Origin: Nitratireductor aquibiodomus NL21 = JCM 21793 | GTDB lineage: Bacteria; Pseudomonadota; Alphaproteobacteria; Rhizobiales; Rhizobiaceae | Assembly: GCF_000615975.1 (NCBI RefSeq) | Contig: NZ_BAMP01000005.1 | Span: 36,816 to 100,815, forward strand | Length of the DNA: 64,000 bases | Direction: 5' to 3' | Shown: positions 63,624 to 64,000 of the stretch, piece by piece | Layout of the letters: every line of letters starts with the position of its first letter | Position numbering within the stretch: the first letter of the stretch is position 1 | The notes under the pieces: generated by a model | What the model was told of the DNA's origin: nothing | Databases searched by the model: none | What the model saw: the letters and a program-made list of their open reading frames with translations, nothing else | Position numbers and translations under genes: made by a program

Positions 63624-64000
63624 ATGACGACAAATCCTGCTTCCGCGCCCGTTGTTTCCGTCACCCCCGCTGACGGGCTGATCGACGAGCCACGCCGCAT
63701 TGTCGTTTCGGGCCTCGCGCCCGACGAGCTCGTCGCGATTTCCGCGCGGACGGTGCGGGCCGGCGGCGTTGTCTGGTACAGCCAAGCGACATTCATGGCC
63801 GATGCCGACGCGTCGTTGATCTGACGCGCGATGCGCCCGTTGGCGGCGACTATGCGGAGGTTTCCCCCATGGGTCTCATCTGGAGCCAGAAGCCGGTCGA
63901 CAGCAACAGTCAGGAGCTTTTTCCGGACGACGTCATGCAGCCGCTAAAGACCGAGCTGACGGCGGAAACCGCCGCCGGCGTCAGGGCGCAGGGCGCGCTT
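63624..64000 (+). CDS. Acyl-CoA thioesterase / BAAT N-terminal domain protein (partial, frameshifted)
   Basis: Only the first ~125 residues are in the window. The reading APVVSVTPADGLIDEPRRIV, VSGLAPDELVAISARTV and, after repair, DLTRDAPVGGDYAEVSPMGL matches the N-terminal beta-sandwich of bile-acid-CoA:amino-acid N-acyltransferase and acyl-CoA thioesterases. The alpha/beta-hydrolase catalytic domain should lie beyond the right edge. The frame breaks near 63810; one extra G (gacggc) restores ADADGVVDLTRDAP. This family is common in animals and scattered in bacteria. In this operon it would release or transfer an acyl group from CoA. Confidence 0.82.

Overview
The window is high-GC chromosomal-type DNA from an alphaproteobacterium, most likely order Hyphomicrobiales (Rhizobiales), of Phyllobacteriaceae/Rhizobiaceae type. 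Grounds: a sulfite dehydrogenase locus beside ECF sigma and anti-sigma genes as in Sinorhizobium, a short GCAATTCC/GGAATTGC palindromic repeat of a kind common in this order, and a very high density of ABC/TRAP uptake operons. I see no rRNA, tRNA, CRISPR, phage or transposase genes.

Quality note that affects every reading: about 16 well-conserved genes are broken. Eighteen breaks can each be repaired by adding a single base, usually lengthening a short run of the same base; one more needs two bases, and one is an in-frame TAG. I read the frameshifts as base-calling deletions in the assembly and annotate the repaired genes, flagging each break.

Layout. 1-5.6 kb (minus): deoC, a two-domain aldehyde dehydrogenase, and a peptide/nucleoside-type ABC binding protein and permease. 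5.7-9.3 kb: ECF sigma plus anti-sigma, convergent with a sulfite dehydrogenase (SorT type) and its c-type cytochrome; a three-hairpin repeat sits between and contains both stop codons. 9.6-12.9 kb: HerA-like ATPase followed by a PAS/degenerate GGDEF/EAL protein. 12.9-33.2 kb: a large sugar-acid supercluster. It holds a TRAP transporter, PdxA2, a GntR regulator, OtnI-OtnC-OtnK, an IlvD/Edd-type dehydratase, DenD, a second GntR, an SDR, an FAH-family hydrolase, a GarR-like reductase, LtnD and a MalFGK-type ABC importer, with an unrelated PACE efflux gene embedded. Four TGTATACA-type sites link its operons. 33.3-41.1 kb (minus): a ROK-regulated operon with M20 peptidase, two tandem sugar-binding proteins, a ribose-type permease, a YhfX-like PLP enzyme and a half-size ABC ATPase. 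41.2-41.9 kb: orphan ScpB-like gene. 42.4-53.5 kb: NSS transporter, LysR regulator, flavin monooxygenase-like protein, two CMD-fold proteins, opine-type dehydrogenase, polyamine-type ABC importer and a DeoR regulator, which looks like a complete amine/opine-like catabolic locus. 53.7-58.8 kb: small membrane protein, serine hydrolase, membrane GGDEF-EAL protein and a divergent methyltransferase. 59.3-64 kb: NMT1/THI5-type ABC importer, GntR regulator, Ldh-family dehydrogenase and the start of a BAAT-type acyl-CoA thioesterase.

Together the genes describe a scavenger of small oxidised organic compounds: C4 tetronates funnel to dihydroxyacetone phosphate, a longer aldonate probably goes to pyruvate plus a hydroxyacid, and at least three further importer-enzyme sets have unknown substrates. 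Recurrent features are strong hairpins after binding-protein genes and operon-local one-component regulators.
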